This document shows positions 62,704 to 64,000 of a stretch of DNA of 64,000 nt, in pieces. Origin of the DNA: Cyprinodon diabolis (Eukaryota > Chordata > Actinopteri > Cyprinodontiformes > Cyprinodontidae). The stretch spans positions 15,192,767 through 15,256,766 of the forward strand of contig CM060072.1 of assembly GCA_030533445.1 (NCBI GenBank), read 5' to 3'. The position numbers and the translations under genes were made by a program. Position 1 is the first letter of the stretch; every line of letters begins with the position of its first letter. The notes beneath the pieces were generated by a model. It was not told the origin of the DNA and did not search any database. It worked only from the letters and a program-made list of their open reading frames with translations.

Positions 62704-64000
62704 CTAGAGAAAAATGGACACCCGGATCATTAAACTGGGAAACAGAAGCTACTATATTTAAGAATGTGGAGTAAGAAAAAAAAAAGATTTATATGCTGTA
62801 TATTTTGTAATAGAAACATGGATATGTAATACAGGTACCTACAATCCCTTGTATTTGCCAGGTCTTAAAAAAGGACCAAAGTAAACTTATGGCCGATTCA
62901 ACCACAGAGGTGTATATGTCAGGGCCCTGTCCTATGAAACGGCACTAACCAGATTTCCTTAGGTTAATTTGGCTAATCTAACTTTGAAATAAAAAATTAA
63001 GATTGAATAGTACTGTGAAGTTTTTAATCAAGAGAACCCAGGGATAGGAATTCTAGATATGTTCAAGTGAAAAAGTAGCCTGGCCAGCCAGATATGTTTT
63101 ACAGGGTCATAAGTCAGTCTGATAAGGCTCAAGACTCTCCAGTCTTTAAACAGACTGGACAAATCACATTGGTAGAACGGCCCAAAATGCAGCAACGGTT
63201 TTCTGTACCCATAACAGTCAAAATTGCAGCTGCATCAGAATGATTTTTTAATGATGCCCTTTATAATGTCACAAAGGAGCAGTATAGATCTTTAAAATGT
63301 CAACCATTGGCTGCTGCAAGAGCTTTTCTTTTAAAAATAAGACATTATTTTGTCACATATGTAGTTATCTAATAAACTGCATCCGCTGATGCTCTTAGTC
63401 CCATCTTAGAATATGGGCTCTCCCCGATTTATTCCAGACTTAAATGCTTTGTACACAAGTCCCTGTAGCAGGGCAGAAAGGCGAAATAGTGTATCTGTAA
63501 CAGGAACAACAATCACAATAAAGAGTCAGAATTAAATATGATCCTCTTCAAACCAAAGACTACTGGATCAGTATGCTCATGTGCAGTAGGCCAAATCAAC
63601 TCCTTAAAGGAACATATGTCTCATTGAGAGTTAAAGGAATCATTTGAATATATACACAAAGGAATCATACAATGATTATAATAAAGCTAAGCCATGTAAT
63701 AAAGGCTTAATAAAGGCAATATCATGAACTGTGTAAACAATCCTACTTCAATAAACAGAAATGTGGTACACCCATCAAGAAAATATCATATTTGTTTTGC
63801 TATTTTTCAAAGTAAAAAAAACAACCTCACTCAACATTTTTATCTTAAATTGTACTGCAGTTGTTTATCTGCAGTACACATAATTTAATGAGAGGCTCAC
63901 CTCACGTCTTAACTTCCCATCTTAATTTCCTGCCTCACCCAATAGTGCTCTTGTAATAAATCATCTTTATGTTGTAATTCTCTATTGAAAATTGGCCTAA
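62704..64000 (-). other. gria1 intron upstream of the first visible exon
   Basis: AT-rich, no exon or repeat recognised; the next upstream exon must lie beyond the window. Confidence 0.4.

Overview
This is vertebrate, almost certainly teleost fish, nuclear DNA. It is AT-rich and intron-dominated, and it carries exons of an AMPA-type glutamate receptor gene together with transposon families typical of fish genomes (Tc1-like, hAT MITEs, L2- and R4/Dong-like LINEs, a Sushi-ichi-like chromovirus). Nothing prokaryotic is present.

The one host gene is on the minus strand: the 3' half of gria1 (GluA1 AMPA receptor subunit). I traced eleven exons from consecutive coding blocks with GT/AG borders and matching phases. 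In transcript order they are 62703-62587 (end of S1 linker), 52960-52754 (ligand-binding S1), 48884-48669 (S1 end and M1), 46220-46097 and 45985-45844 (M1-M2 loop and pore loop with a genomic Gln at the Q/R site), 40697-40499 (M3), 39892-39645 (S2), 26903-26789 (flop), 25658-25544 (flip), 17211-17077 (M4), and 6517-6305 (C-tail and stop). The amino-terminal domain exons lie beyond base 64000. The gene is recognisably GluA1, with the flop ending in GGGDSK and a tail containing GENGRVV and HDFPK. It has three unusual traits: a long acidic M1-M2 loop split by a 111-bp intron, a flip exon with Asn at the Ser/Asn flip/flop position, and a C-tail that appears to lack the two best-known GluA1 regulatory serines.

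The introns are a transposon landscape. 1-1.4 kb: L2-like LINE interrupted by a hAT MITE. 13.2-14.8 kb and 17.5-19.1 kb: two near-identical dead Tc1 elements flanking the M4 exon. 22.5-23.2 kb: R4/Dong-like LINE relic. 23.9-25.0 kb: Tc1/IS630-like relic whose end has become a tetranucleotide repeat. 27.8-28.2 kb: strongly palindromic MITE. 31.8-33.8 kb: integrase-like and other relics. 34.2-35.9, 43.2-44.4 and 53.3-54.6 kb: hAT-type elements, two with perfect 8-bp target duplications. 47.2-47.9 kb: long-inverted-repeat element. 55.7-62.5 kb: a three-layer nest (LINE, then hAT MITE, then a complete 5.8-kb LTR retrotransposon).

The LTR retrotransposon is the best preserved mobile element. It has 702-bp LTRs differing at about five positions, a GTCCC duplication, a long intact pol frame ending in a chromodomain, and a primer-binding site that matches an 11-nt stretch 30 bp downstream of a TATA box in its own LTR, as expected for Tf1/Sushi-type self-priming. 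Its gag is broken by one in-frame TGA. I see no convincing new multi-gene system. The interest lies in the receptor variants and in the nested, structured mobile elements. All calls rest on reading and hand translation; no database search was possible.
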